Assembly: GCA_002478265.1 (NCBI GenBank)
Contig: DLNC01000036.1
Location: forward strand, 1 to 49,767
DNA: 49,767 nt
Reading direction: 5' to 3'
Origin: Syntrophaceae bacterium UBA7520
GTDB taxonomy: Bacteria; Desulfobacterota; Syntrophia; Syntrophales; Smithellaceae
Shown here: one piece after another, positions 9,935 through 18,251 of the stretch
How the letters are laid out: each line of letters begins with the position of its first letter
Numbering within the stretch: position 1 is the stretch's first letter
Made by a program: the position numbers and the translations under genes
Notes under the pieces: model-generated
The model's database searches: none
Seen by the model: only the letters and a program-made list of their open reading frames with translations
Told to the model about the DNA's origin: nothing

Positions 9935-10480
9935 TTAATTGTCTTCCTTTATCACAACCTCGTCCACGCCGTTTTTTTCCACTAGATTGACGCTAACCGC
10001 TTCCCAGAGCGAAGAGGGCAGATTTTTGCCGACAAAATCGGCGCGTATCGGAAGCTCCCGGTGACCGCGATCGATTAAAACAGCAAGCTGGATCATTTTT
10101 GGCCTGCCAAAGTCAATCAGAGCGTCCATCGCCGCGCGGATAGTCCGACCGGTGAAAAGAACATCATCGATGAGCACGACTATTTTATTATCCAGCGAGA
10201 AGGGTATTTTTGTTTTGCCCAGACGCGGTTTCTTTTTTGCGCTCGAGAGATCGTCCCGGTAAAGCGTGATATCCAAAATGCCCAGAGGAATTTTTCCGCC
10301 TTCGATTGCCGATATTTTCTTTTGTAGCCTTTCCGCCAAATGGACGCCGCCGGTTCTGATGCCGACCAGGACGAGATTTTCGATGCCTTTGTTTTTTTCC
10401 AGAATTTCATAGGCGATTCTGGTCAGGCAACGCTCAATTCCCTCCTTGTCCATCACTGTTTTTATTTTATTCTGCGACAT
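9935..10480 (-). CDS. pyrR: PyrR bifunctional regulator/uracil phosphoribosyltransferase
   Basis: RNA-binding attenuator of pyr operons that also makes UMP from uracil and PRPP. 181 aa, the normal size. The PRPP-binding loop VVLIDDVLFTGRT lies near residues 100-113. RTGGVHLAERL and the YRDDL segment are also typical of PyrR. It is the first gene of pyrR-pyrB-pyrC-recO. The leader upstream (10550-10698) holds a promoter, a PyrR-loop-like sequence and a terminator, which fits UMP-dependent attenuation of its own operon (inference from family knowledge). Confidence 0.95.
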   Translation of the reverse strand: MSQNKIKTVMDKEGIERCLTRIAYEILEKNKGIENLVLVGIRTGGVHLAERLQKKISAIEGGKIPLGILDITLYRDDLSSAKKKPRLGKTKIPFSLDNKIVVLIDDVLFTGRTIRAAMDALIDFGRPKMIQLAVLIDRGHRELPIRADFVGKNLPSSLWEAVSVNLVEKNGVDEVVIKEDN

Positions 10481-10549
10481 AGCCCGTGATCCCCTAGCCG
10501 GAATAACCTTTGTTCGAAAATGACGTGGACAAAAACATTTTGCTGGCGC

Positions 10550-10585
10550 AAAAAAAAAGCCTTTCCCCGGACGGAGAAAAGCTTT
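10550..10585 (-). terminator. Leader terminator (attenuator) of the pyr operon
   Basis: Minus strand: a 13-bp stem (AAAGCTTTTCTCC with GGGGAAAGGCTTT, two G-T pairs) with a four-base loop GTCC, followed by nine T. It lies inside the untranslated leader, 70 nt before the pyrR start and about 110 nt after the predicted promoter. That is the position of a PyrR-controlled attenuator and not of a gene-end terminator. Confidence 0.85.
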
Positions 10586-10615
10586 GTGCGTAATCGGTCT
10601 GCTCTTGCTTCATTT

Positions 10616-10660
10616 AAAGGTCCTTTTTTAATCTCGCCGGATCAAATTAAAAGGTCTTAT
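10616..10660 (-). promoter_or_regulatory. Candidate PyrR-binding anti-antiterminator hairpin
   Basis: The minus-strand leader contains GATCCGGCGAGATT (10630-10643), matching the PyrR loop consensus ARUCCNGNGAGGYU at nearly all fixed positions. It sits at the tip of a stem whose 5' arm carries an unpaired AA, resembling the purine bulge of known sites. Its 3' part (GAGA...AAAAG) could pair with the CTTTTCTC of the terminator arm as an antiterminator. The consensus is from established knowledge; the fold was drawn by hand. Confidence 0.65.
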
Positions 10661-10669
10661 TTTTATGGT

Positions 10670-10698
10670 AAGATACCGCTGCGGCGGTTTTCTGTCAA
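10670..10698 (-). promoter_or_regulatory. Sigma-70 promoter of pyrR-pyrB-pyrC-recO
   Basis: Minus-strand TTGACA (10693-10698), exactly 17 nt of spacer, then TATCTT (10670-10675). It lies just downstream of the lepB stop and gives a leader of about 180 nt ahead of pyrR. Confidence 0.75.
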
Positions 10699-10717
10699 GC
10701 GCTAAATTTTAATTTTT

Positions 10718-11371
10718 TCAATGCAAAAGATTGCCCAGCCGATTCCAGCGCAGTTTCCAGAGGATGTCCTCTTTTTCTTCGCTATTCCACGACCAGTAAA
10801 TAATCAGTGCTTTTCCCTCGACATCCTTCAGGTCGACAAAACCCCAGAAGCGGCTATCCGCGCTTTCGTCGCGGTTATCCCCCATGACAAAAACCGCGTT
10901 GGATGGAACTACTACCGGGCCAAAATTATCACGCGGCTGTAGGGATGCCGGATAAACCACACTGTCTGAATAAACCCCGAAATTATCCGAGTATTCCTTG
11001 TCGTTAATGAATATTTTCTTGTTTTTTATTTCGATTTTATCGCCCTCGGTGCCGATAACGCGTTTGATAAAATCCTTGGAGCGGTCATGCGGGTAAATAA
11101 ATACGATAATATCGCCTCTTTGGGGAGAGGTAAAGGGTACCAGAATTTTTCTGATAACGGGTATTTTTATTCCGTAGATAAATTTATTTACCAAAAGGTG
11201 ATCGCCGACCAAGAGCGTTGGCTCCATGGAACGGGAGGGGATTTTATACGCGGCGACGATAAACGTTCTGATAAAAAGCGCGATAAGTATGGCAATGATT
11301 ATTGCTTCAACATATTCCTGTACTTTCGATTTTGTCTTTTGTTCTGTGGTTTTTTCATTGTTTTTTGACAT
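10718..11371 (-). CDS. lepB: Signal peptidase I
   Basis: Membrane serine protease that removes signal peptides from Sec and Tat substrates. 217 aa. One N-terminal membrane segment (about 23-42) is followed by the catalytic serine in PSRSMEPT (Ser48), the general-base lysine in FIKRVIG (Lys103) and the MGDNRDESADSR box. It is last in the secD-secF-DUF456-lepB run, so it is likely co-expressed with the translocon accessory genes. Confidence 0.95.
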   Translation of the reverse strand: MSKNNEKTTEQKTKSKVQEYVEAIIIAILIALFIRTFIVAAYKIPSRSMEPTLLVGDHLLVNKFIYGIKIPVIRKILVPFTSPQRGDIIVFIYPHDRSKDFIKRVIGTEGDKIEIKNKKIFINDKEYSDNFGVYSDSVVYPASLQPRDNFGPVVVPSNAVFVMGDNRDESADSRFWGFVDLKDVEGKALIIYWSWNSEEKEDILWKLRWNRLGNLLH

Positions 11372-11384
11372 TTTTGTTTAATCC

Positions 11385-11897
11385 TCACGAATATATCCGG
11401 GAAAGCGACAAGGCGACCATAAAAAGAGCAATCAATCCCTTGGAAAATTTTCTCGCGCCCATGGCAAAAAGCGCTCCCGCCGAGGCGCGATAGTGCTTTT
11501 TTAGTTTTCTCTGCCGGGATATTTCCAGCATCATGACTGTTGTAAAACCGCCGAGAAAAAAACCGCTCCACAGGCCAATACCGTCCCAAAAATTTGTAAA
11601 AATAAAAGCGCCGCTAATCGCACCAAGCGCGGCGAGAAAAAACCTTTTTGCGGTGATTTTCGGCTGATGCGCGCCGTTCATTACCAGATAAAAATCGACT
11701 GCTTCAACGGCAAGGGCGATAAAAAGCAAAACTAATATGACGGGGATGCCAACTTTATCCAAGCCGCTGAAAAGCGCGTAGAGAAAAACATCGGCAAAAA
11801 TGATGACTGTTCCCAGCAGATCAAACAAAGTTAAAAAAACTCCAACAAATAAAATCAGAAAAAACAACGTGAGCGCTATGGAGCTAAGAGAAAACAA
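11385..11897 (-). CDS. DUF456 family membrane protein
   Basis: Small inner-membrane protein of unknown function. 170 aa. At least four hydrophobic segments (about 5-30, 45-68, 85-105, 110-125), the middle ones Gly/Ala-rich, are followed by a basic stretch SRQRKLKKHYR and a last hydrophobic tail. This layout fits the DUF456 family. The start is TTG, supported by an AAAAGGAAATAA ribosome site within the secF 3' end; no ATG is available nearby. It lies between secF and lepB (2 nt and 13 nt gaps), which suggests a membrane-biogenesis link, but no function is known. Confidence 0.75.
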   Translation of the reverse strand: MFSLSSIALTLFFLILFVGVFLTLFDLLGTVIIFADVFLYALFSGLDKVGIPVILVLLFIALAVEAVDFYLVMNGAHQPKITAKRFFLAALGAISGAFIFTNFWDGIGLWSGFFLGGFTTVMMLEISRQRKLKKHYRASAGALFAMGARKFSKGLIALFMVALSLSRIYS

Positions 11898-11899
11898 TA

Positions 11900-12805
11900 T
11901 TATTTCCTTTTCATCCCTGTCAACTGAAAATTCTCAAAATATAACACAATGGTGCAGGCGATGAAAATTGATGAATAGGTGCCCACAATCACGCCGACTA
12001 AAAGAGCCAGAGCGAGGTCGTGAATGACCGGCCCGCCGAAAAAGTACAGGGATAAGACAGTCAAAAACACGGTCAAGGATGTCAGGATGGTTCTGCTCAG
12101 TGTCTGGTTGATGCTCAGATTGATTAAATCGGCTAATTTTCGACGCGCATGCAGTTTGACATTTTCCCGGATCCGGTCGAGTACGACAATAGTGTCGTTG
12201 ATGGAGAAACCGATGATGAAGAAGAGGGCCGCCAAAATCGAAATGGTGAATTCTATTTTTAGTATCGAAATAGTGCCGATAATTATGAGCACATCGTGAA
12301 TAATGGCAATGATGCCGCCTAAGCCGTAGCGGAATTCAAAGCGCCAGGCGATGTAAATGAGCATGGCCAGCCACGAAACGATAACAGCGAAAATAGCTTT
12401 GCGCTGAAAATCCATGCCCACTTTGGAGCCGACAACTTCCACTCTTCTTATTTCATAATCCTGCTGAAATACGGCAGTAAGAGGTTTTTGCACGTTCTCA
12501 TTCAGAAGCTCCTGCTCGTGCAGGGATTCCGCTGTCCGGATCAGAAACTCGTTTGTTCCGAACTGCTGGATAATGCTGTTTTCCAAAGAAGTTGACTTGA
12601 GGGCCGCTCTGATTTCATCTGCGGAAATTTTTTTCTGAAATTTTACCTGAACGATTGTTCCGCCCGCGAAATCAATGCCAAGATTCAGCCCGCCCCGGAT
12701 AATCACCGAGCCGATGCTTATTAAAATCAAGACAGCGGAAAAAATGATCGCGTACTTCATCTTTCCCACAAAATCATAATTTGTTCCTGGTTTGATAAAC
12801 TCCAT
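11900..12805 (-). CDS. secF: Protein translocase subunit SecF
   Basis: RND-type membrane subunit that uses the proton-motive force with SecD to complete Sec export. 301 aa. Six hydrophobic segments are expected. The first is followed by the conserved NLGIDFAGGT motif, and a periplasmic domain spans about 35-130. GFSINDTIVVLDRIREN lies near 205-220. AGGAGAG precedes the ATG. It follows secD by 35 nt. Confidence 0.96.
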   Translation of the reverse strand: MEFIKPGTNYDFVGKMKYAIIFSAVLILISIGSVIIRGGLNLGIDFAGGTIVQVKFQKKISADEIRAALKSTSLENSIIQQFGTNEFLIRTAESLHEQELLNENVQKPLTAVFQQDYEIRRVEVVGSKVGMDFQRKAIFAVIVSWLAMLIYIAWRFEFRYGLGGIIAIIHDVLIIIGTISILKIEFTISILAALFFIIGFSINDTIVVLDRIRENVKLHARRKLADLINLSINQTLSRTILTSLTVFLTVLSLYFFGGPVIHDLALALLVGVIVGTYSSIFIACTIVLYFENFQLTGMKRK

Positions 12806-12840
12806 AATAGTGTCTCTCCTGCGCGCGCCAAGTAATGGTT

Positions 12841-14442
12841 TTAGATGCTCAGTTTCTTAACGTTAAATTTAATCGTGAAGTAGTCAAAAAGCACTCTGGT
12901 GACGAAATACGCCGTAAAAAGGCTGACAATCAAGCCGATAATCAGCGTGACCGCGAATCCTTTAATCGGGCCGGTTCCGAACATAATCAGGAAGGCGGCG
13001 GACACAATGCCTGTGATATGCGTATCCAGAATGGTTACAAATGCTCGCTTAAAGCCGGTGTCAATAGCCAGGCGGATTGTTTTTCCTGTCCTTAATTCCT
13101 CCTTAATTCTTTCGAAGATGAGCACGTTGGCATCCACGGCCACACCGACGGTCAGTAGCAGCCCCGCAATGCCGGGCAGCGTGAGCGTCGCCCGAAAGGC
13201 GGCCAAAATGCCCAGGATTAAAATTATGTTAAGGATCAAAGCTGAGTCCGCGATGCCTCCGGACAGGCGATAATAAAAAAGCATAAAGAAAATAACCAGC
13301 AGCGAACCGATAATCGTGGCCATGATGCCCTGCCTAATCGAATCGCTGCCCAGTGACGGCCCGACGGTTCTTTCTTCCAGAATGTTCACCGGCGCCGGAA
13401 GCGCGCCGGCGCGCAAGACAATCGCCAGGTCACGTGCTTCTTCAAGCGTGAAATTGCCCGATATCTGCGCCTGTCCGCCGGAAATCCTTTCCTGAATTAC
13501 CGGCGCGGAGTGCACGACGCCGTCGAGCACTATGGCTAAACGCCTGCGGACATTTTCCGCGGTGATGCGGTCGAAATCTACCGCTCCCTGCGAGCTGAAT
13601 TTTAAAGAAACAGTCGGCTCGCCGAAACGATCGGAAATCTGGACTTTGGCTGTTTCCAGCGAAGCGCCCGTCAGCAGCGCCCGGCTTTTCAGCAAGTAGG
13701 GCACTGATCCTCTCTGTCCGGAAGAACGGTCTTCGCGCAGGCCGTAGGCAATCATGGAACCTTCAGGAATGTTGCCGCGTATGGCTTCCTCCAGCGAATG
13801 TTCATCATCCACAAGCTTGAATTCCAAAAGGGCTGTTTTGCCGATGAGGTTTTTTGCTCTTTCCGGATCTTTTATGCCGGGCAGTTGAACCATAATACGG
13901 TTGTCGCCCTGGGGGACAATTTCCGGCTCGGTAATGCCGAATTGGTCCACCCTGTTTCTGATTGTTTCGAGAGAATGCTCCACGGTAACTTTCTGCAGTT
14001 CGAGAGCCCTTTTGTCGTTTATTTTAATACTGACGAGTTGCCCGCCGTCACGAGGTACAGAAGATGCTATTTCCAGATCGGGAAAATCAGCGCGCATTAT
14101 TTTTTCCAGGTCTGTCTTGGCGGCCGATTCGGACAGCTCCAATGTAATTGTCCCGTCTTCCGTGGTTTTCAGATTGCGGAAACGCACCCTGTTGTCCATC
14201 AGCGTTTCTTTAAGGTTTTCGGCGGTTCTTCCCATCATGGCTTCGAGTGCTTTTTGCGTGTCCACCTCCAGAACCAGATGCATGCCGCCTTGCAGATCCA
14301 GCCCCAAATGGATTTTTTCTTTCGGCAGGAACTTGTTCCAGGGAGCAGGTATATCGGAAACAAAAGTAGGTATTAAGAAAACCACGGCAGCCAGACAGGC
14401 AACTGCCGTGGTCAACATTCTCAGTTTTAAAGATGTGAACAT
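12841..14442 (-). CDS. secD: Protein translocase subunit SecD
   Basis: Partner of SecF in proton-driven protein export. 533 aa. An N-terminal membrane helix is followed by HLGLDLQGGMHLVLEV near 41-56 and the periplasmic P1 domain. The C-terminal five-helix RND block has GVAVDANVLIFERIKEE. The length is normal. It is co-directional with yajC upstream (18 nt) and secF downstream. Confidence 0.97.
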   Translation of the reverse strand: MFTSLKLRMLTTAVACLAAVVFLIPTFVSDIPAPWNKFLPKEKIHLGLDLQGGMHLVLEVDTQKALEAMMGRTAENLKETLMDNRVRFRNLKTTEDGTITLELSESAAKTDLEKIMRADFPDLEIASSVPRDGGQLVSIKINDKRALELQKVTVEHSLETIRNRVDQFGITEPEIVPQGDNRIMVQLPGIKDPERAKNLIGKTALLEFKLVDDEHSLEEAIRGNIPEGSMIAYGLREDRSSGQRGSVPYLLKSRALLTGASLETAKVQISDRFGEPTVSLKFSSQGAVDFDRITAENVRRRLAIVLDGVVHSAPVIQERISGGQAQISGNFTLEEARDLAIVLRAGALPAPVNILEERTVGPSLGSDSIRQGIMATIIGSLLVIFFMLFYYRLSGGIADSALILNIILILGILAAFRATLTLPGIAGLLLTVGVAVDANVLIFERIKEELRTGKTIRLAIDTGFKRAFVTILDTHITGIVSAAFLIMFGTGPIKGFAVTLIIGLIVSLFTAYFVTRVLFDYFTIKFNVKKLSI

Positions 14443-14460
14443 GAATCGCCCCCTTGCGAA

Positions 14461-14802
14461 CTATTCTTTCGGTGCCGGCGCTCCCGCCTTCTGGATAACG
14501 GAGCCGATGGCGCCGCGCGATACCTTTATTCTTACCTTGTCGGCAATTTCCAGGGTGACCACAGATTCCGTCAATCCCGTAATCTTGCCGTGGATGCCGC
14601 CGCTGGTTATTACCGTATCGCCATAGGCGAGATTATCGATCATCGCCTTGAGTTCTTTTTGCCTTTTTTGCTGCGGCCGGATCAACAGAAAATAAAAAAT
14701 AACGAAAATTACGATCATGGGGAGAATGAATCCCCAGCCGCTTTCCGCGCCGCCTGCCGCGCCGCTTGGATTTCCTCCCATTGCGTATGCTATTGATATC
14801 AA
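14461..14802 (-). CDS. yajC: Preprotein translocase accessory subunit YajC
   Basis: Small single-pass partner of SecDF. 113 aa. One membrane helix (about 24-42, ILPMIVIFVIFYFLLIRP) is followed by QQKRQKELKAMIDNL and the basic GDTVITSGGIHGKI domain. The start is a TTG only 1 nt after the tgt stop, chosen because AAAGGAGG lies 8 nt upstream; the first ATG is seven codons further in and poorly spaced. The tgt-yajC-secD-secF order is the classical bacterial one. Confidence 0.94.
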   Translation of the reverse strand: MISIAYAMGGNPSGAAGGAESGWGFILPMIVIFVIFYFLLIRPQQKRQKELKAMIDNLAYGDTVITSGGIHGKITGLTESVVTLEIADKVRIKVSRGAIGSVIQKAGAPAPKE

Positions 14803-14803
14803 T

Positions 14804-15916
14804 TTAAACTCCTCCTTTATTGTTCAAAAATTCATTTTTAAATTGCGTGAAACGATTTTCTTTTAACGCCTCTCTGATTCTTTCCATAAGCCGCGTGTAA
14901 TAACGGACATTATGAATAGTGTTAAGTATCATAGCCAGTATCTCGCCGGCAATATAAAGATGCCTTAAATATGCGCGGGAGAAATTTTTACAAGTGTAGC
15001 AATCGCATGTTTCGTCCGGCGGGATGTCGCTTTGCCGCCAGCGGGCGTTTTTTATAACAATCTTTTCGTCGTTTGTAAACAACAATCCGTGGCGCGCCGA
15101 ACGCGTCGGGATAACGCAATCAAACATGTCCGCCCCGCAGGAAACCGCGTAGACAATGTCCTCGGGCGTGCCCACTCCCATCAGGTAGCGCGGTTTGTCC
15201 ACCGGCAAGGCGTTTGTAAAATTGTGGGCAATCTCATACATTATTTCCTGCGGTTCGCCAACACTTAATCCGCCAAGGGCGTATCCGTCAAACCCGATTT
15301 TTACAGTTTCCTCGAGCGCTTTTTGCCGCAAATCCTTATAATTACCTCCCTGGATAATGCCGAACAGCGCCTGCGCTGATGGTTTTTTTGCCTCACGCGA
15401 CAGTTTTGCCCAGTTAATGGTTAAATCGAGCGATTTTTTTGTCTGCATGTAAGTGGCGGGATAAGGCGTGCAGTCATCAAGGCACATCATAATATCGGAA
15501 CCCAGCGCTTCCTGTATTTCGACGGCTTTTTGCGGCGTCAGCAAATGACGCGAGCCGTCGATATGGGACTGAAACATTACTCCTTCGGGGAGGATTTTGC
15601 GCAGTTTTGCGAGGCTGTATACCTGAAAGCCGCCGCTGTCGGTAAGAATCGGACGCGGCCAGTTCATGAAATGGTGAAGACCATCCATATTTTTTATGGT
15701 TTCATGGCCGGGACGCAGATAAAGGTGATAGGTGTTGGCAAGAATCATTTCCACGCCGCAGTTTTTTATTTCATCAGGCGTCAGAGATTTTACCGTCCCC
15801 TGCGTGCCCACCGGCATAAACACGGGCGTTTCCACTTCCCCATGCGTCGTGATTATTTTTCCTCGTCGGGCGGAACTTGTCGGGTCTTTCTCGTATATTT
15901 TAAATGTAAAACCCAT
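14804..15916 (-). CDS. tgt: tRNA-guanine transglycosylase
   Basis: Exchanges guanine 34 of GUN-anticodon tRNAs for preQ1 on the way to queuosine. 370 aa. It has VFMPVGTQGTVKSLTP, the ILTDSGGFQVYSL active-site region (nucleophile and base aspartates around 92 and 268 by family analogy) and the zinc ligands in CDCYTC with a following H. It sits 8 nt after queA, the next pathway enzyme. queD and folE2 are 7 kb away. Confidence 0.97.
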   Translation of the reverse strand: MGFTFKIYEKDPTSSARRGKIITTHGEVETPVFMPVGTQGTVKSLTPDEIKNCGVEMILANTYHLYLRPGHETIKNMDGLHHFMNWPRPILTDSGGFQVYSLAKLRKILPEGVMFQSHIDGSRHLLTPQKAVEIQEALGSDIMMCLDDCTPYPATYMQTKKSLDLTINWAKLSREAKKPSAQALFGIIQGGNYKDLRQKALEETVKIGFDGYALGGLSVGEPQEIMYEIAHNFTNALPVDKPRYLMGVGTPEDIVYAVSCGADMFDCVIPTRSARHGLLFTNDEKIVIKNARWRQSDIPPDETCDCYTCKNFSRAYLRHLYIAGEILAMILNTIHNVRYYTRLMERIREALKENRFTQFKNEFLNNKGGV

Positions 15917-15924
15917 TACACATC

Positions 15925-16962
15925 CTATATGATCAGCATGCAGTCGCCGTAGCTGTAAAAGCGATAAGAATTTTCCACCGCGTGACGATACGCCTTTTTG
16001 ATGAAATCATCGCCGGCAAAAGCGCAAACCAGCAGAAAAAGAGATGATTGCGGCAGATGAAAATTGGTGAGCAGCGCGGTGACTTTTCTGAATTTATATC
16101 CGGGATAAATGAAAAGATTAGTGAAGCCTGATCCCGCCTGCAATATGCCTTTTTCGTCGGTCGCGCTTTCCAGCGCCCTGGTGGAAGTCGTGCCCACAGC
16201 CACCACGCGCCGGGCATTGTTGATTATTTCCGCCGCGGGGGAAGTTATCTCATAAAATTCTTCTTCCATAATATGCTTTTCCACGTCTTCGGTTTCAATC
16301 GGCAGAAAAGTGCCCGCGCCGACATGCAGAGTTACTTCTGCTACCTGAACACTTTTTTCTTTAAGCTGACGTAAAACAGTTTCGGAAAAATGCAGACCGG
16401 CGGTCGGCGCGGCTACGGAGCCGGGTTTCTTCGCAAATACGGTCTGATATCTTTCCAGATCCTGCGCTGTTTGCCCGTTGTTTTTCCCCCGTCGTATATA
16501 AGGCGGCAGCGGCGCGCGGCCGAAACGCTGCAGAAAAGTTTCAAAACCTTCCGGCGCGATAAATTCCATCAGCCATTTTTTATCGGAAATTCGCTCCATT
16601 ATTCGCGCCTGGCAGTTGTGCTCCAGAGTAATTACGTCATTTACATGCATTCTTTTGGCGGGTTTGAGTAAAACTTCCCAGATTTGCGCATCCGCAACGC
16701 CTCCTTTTTTTACCAAAAGCAGTATTTCTACGTTTGCCCCTGTTTGTTTTTTACCGAACAGGCGAGCCGGTATTACCCTGGAGTTGTTGATAACCAGAAC
16801 ATCTTCGGAAATTAATAGATCCGGCAATTGTGAAAAAAAACGATCGACCAGTTTTTTTTCTTTTCTATCCAGCAAAAGCAGGCGGGAGGCGTCTCTTTGC
16901 GGGCAGGGTTCCTGCGCGATGAGTTTCGCGGGCAGGTCATATGAAAAATCTTTTAATTTCAT
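15925..16962 (-). CDS. queA: S-adenosylmethionine:tRNA ribosyltransferase-isomerase
   Basis: Adds the epoxycyclopentane ring to preQ1-modified tRNA, using SAM as ribosyl donor. 345 aa. Typical elements are FSYDLPAKLIAQEP at the N-terminus, DVLVINNSRVIPARL, SVAAPTAGLHFSE, LHVGAGTFLPI and TNFHLPQSSLFLLVCAFAG. It precedes tgt, forming the common queA-tgt pair. Confidence 0.97.
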   Translation of the reverse strand: MKLKDFSYDLPAKLIAQEPCPQRDASRLLLLDRKEKKLVDRFFSQLPDLLISEDVLVINNSRVIPARLFGKKQTGANVEILLLVKKGGVADAQIWEVLLKPAKRMHVNDVITLEHNCQARIMERISDKKWLMEFIAPEGFETFLQRFGRAPLPPYIRRGKNNGQTAQDLERYQTVFAKKPGSVAAPTAGLHFSETVLRQLKEKSVQVAEVTLHVGAGTFLPIETEDVEKHIMEEEFYEITSPAAEIINNARRVVAVGTTSTRALESATDEKGILQAGSGFTNLFIYPGYKFRKVTALLTNFHLPQSSLFLLVCAFAGDDFIKKAYRHAVENSYRFYSYGDCMLII

Positions 16963-17034
16963 TTTTTATCCGGATAAAGCTAAAGAGAATAGGGCAAATA
17001 AGCAAAATAACATTTTATTGTCAAATAGATTGCT

Positions 17035-17226
17035 CTATCGGCGCCCCAGGTAAAGGAGGATTAACCCCGCGGCAATAGCGGCCATGCCCAGAATGCGCAG
17101 AGTCGATTCAGGAATGGCGGATACTTTCGCGAGAAAAGATTTCAGCTTATCCGGAAAGACAAAGTAGGGGATACCCTCGATAATAAAAACCATGCCCAGC
17201 ACGCACAGAAAAAACTCCACGCTCAT
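17035..17226 (-). CDS. DUF2065 (YjeT-like) small membrane protein
   Basis: 63-aa inner-membrane protein of unknown role. The sequence starts MSVEFFLCVLGMVFIIEG, has a Phe-Pro-Asp turn (YFVFPDKL) and a second hydrophobic helix LGMAAIAAGLILLYLG, which is the two-helix plan of YjeT/DUF2065. I chose the ATG at 17226 over an upstream one because it forms an ATGA overlap with the mazG stop and has GAAGGAGG directly before it. It is probably translationally coupled to mazG. Confidence 0.8.
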   Translation of the reverse strand: MSVEFFLCVLGMVFIIEGIPYFVFPDKLKSFLAKVSAIPESTLRILGMAAIAAGLILLYLGRR

Positions 17227-18029
17227 TCCTCCTTCTCTTTCGCTTCGTTCCACATTGCGTCCATTTCCGCCAGGGATGTTTTTTGCAGGGACTTTCCTTG
17301 AGCGGATAGTTTTTCTTCAATATGTGAAAACCGGCGCAGAAATTTATTTATTGTTTTGGTCAATGCCGCTTCCGCATCGACACCGGCAAAACGGCATAAA
17401 TTGACTAAAGTAAAAATAATGTCTCCTAACTCCTCTTCAATTTCTCCTTTTTCTGCCTTTTTTATAGCGGCAGAAAATTCATTTAATTCTTCCTGTAATT
17501 TTTTTTCCACGTCTTGTATATTCGGCCAGTCAAAACCGTAGTCCGCCGCAAGGGAGGTGATTTTTTGCGCCCGTTTCAGCGCGGGCAGCGATCGTGGTAT
17601 ATGCGAAAATAACCCTTCTTTTTTGTTATTTTTCTTATTCGCGCGTTCCGTTTTTTTTATTTTTTGCCAGTTCTCCTTCACCTCTTCGACAGAAGCAATT
17701 TTTTTATCACCGAACACATGCGGATGACGCCGGATCATCTTGTTTGTGATTTCCATGATAATATCGTTCAAAGAAAACATACCCTCTTCTTCATACATTT
17801 CGCTAAGAAAAAGAATTTGAAAAAGCAAGTCTCCCAATTCTTCCCTGATATTTTGAATGTTTTTGTTTTCCAGCGCGTCCACCACCTCGTAGGCTTCATC
17901 CAGAATATATCTGCCTATATCTGAGGGTTTCTGTTTCTTATCCCAGGGACAACCATCAGGCGAGCGCAATTGTTTTATAATGCTGATTATATCACCCATT
18001 TTTTTTGATTCTTTGGGGGATTTTTTCAT
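17223..18029 (-). CDS. mazG: Nucleoside triphosphate pyrophosphohydrolase MazG
   Basis: Hydrolyses (d)NTPs to monophosphates, a house-cleaning and stress function. 268 aa with two MazG repeats. The first has RSPDGCPWDKKQ, DEAYEVVDAL and EELGDLLFQILF. The second, around 170-240, has LQEELNEFSAA and EELGDIIFTLVNL, giving the paired EExxE...ExxD metal sites. The first possible start is a TTG. I prefer the ATG at 18029, though its ribosome site (AGGA, spaced about 11) is weak. Confidence 0.93.
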   Translation of the reverse strand: MKKSPKESKKMGDIISIIKQLRSPDGCPWDKKQKPSDIGRYILDEAYEVVDALENKNIQNIREELGDLLFQILFLSEMYEEEGMFSLNDIIMEITNKMIRRHPHVFGDKKIASVEEVKENWQKIKKTERANKKNNKKEGLFSHIPRSLPALKRAQKITSLAADYGFDWPNIQDVEKKLQEELNEFSAAIKKAEKGEIEEELGDIIFTLVNLCRFAGVDAEAALTKTINKFLRRFSHIEEKLSAQGKSLQKTSLAEMDAMWNEAKEKEE

Positions 18030-18165
18030 CTGAAACAAGTCCTAAAAAGCATGAATTTTGGCAGGAGATAGCACATATAGGAAGCGCAGGCAACAGCGGA
18101 TAAATATTCAATAAAAACAAGCATATATCTGCGCAAAAGTATTTTAAAATAATAGAAAAATTTTC

Positions 18166-18193
18166 TTGACAAGCGTAAAAATCGGAGTATTGT
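18166..18193 (+). promoter_or_regulatory. Sigma-70 promoter of the small lipoprotein
   Basis: TTGACA (18166-18171), 16-nt spacer, TATTGT (18188-18193), about 59 nt before the start codon. The region upstream is AT-rich. Confidence 0.7.
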
Positions 18194-18251
18194 GAGCGCT
18201 CAATACGGATGGAAAAATCCGAAATTGAATTCCTAAAGGAGGAAAAAGGTG

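Noticed and set aside
10755..10785. Hairpin followed by T run (AGAGGATGTCCTCTTTTTC) on the plus strand
   Set aside because: It lies inside the lepB coding region on the opposite strand with no plus-strand gene to terminate.
13901..14626. 241-codon plus-strand ORF
   Set aside because: Antisense to secD and yajC, Ser-rich without motifs; shadow of real genes.
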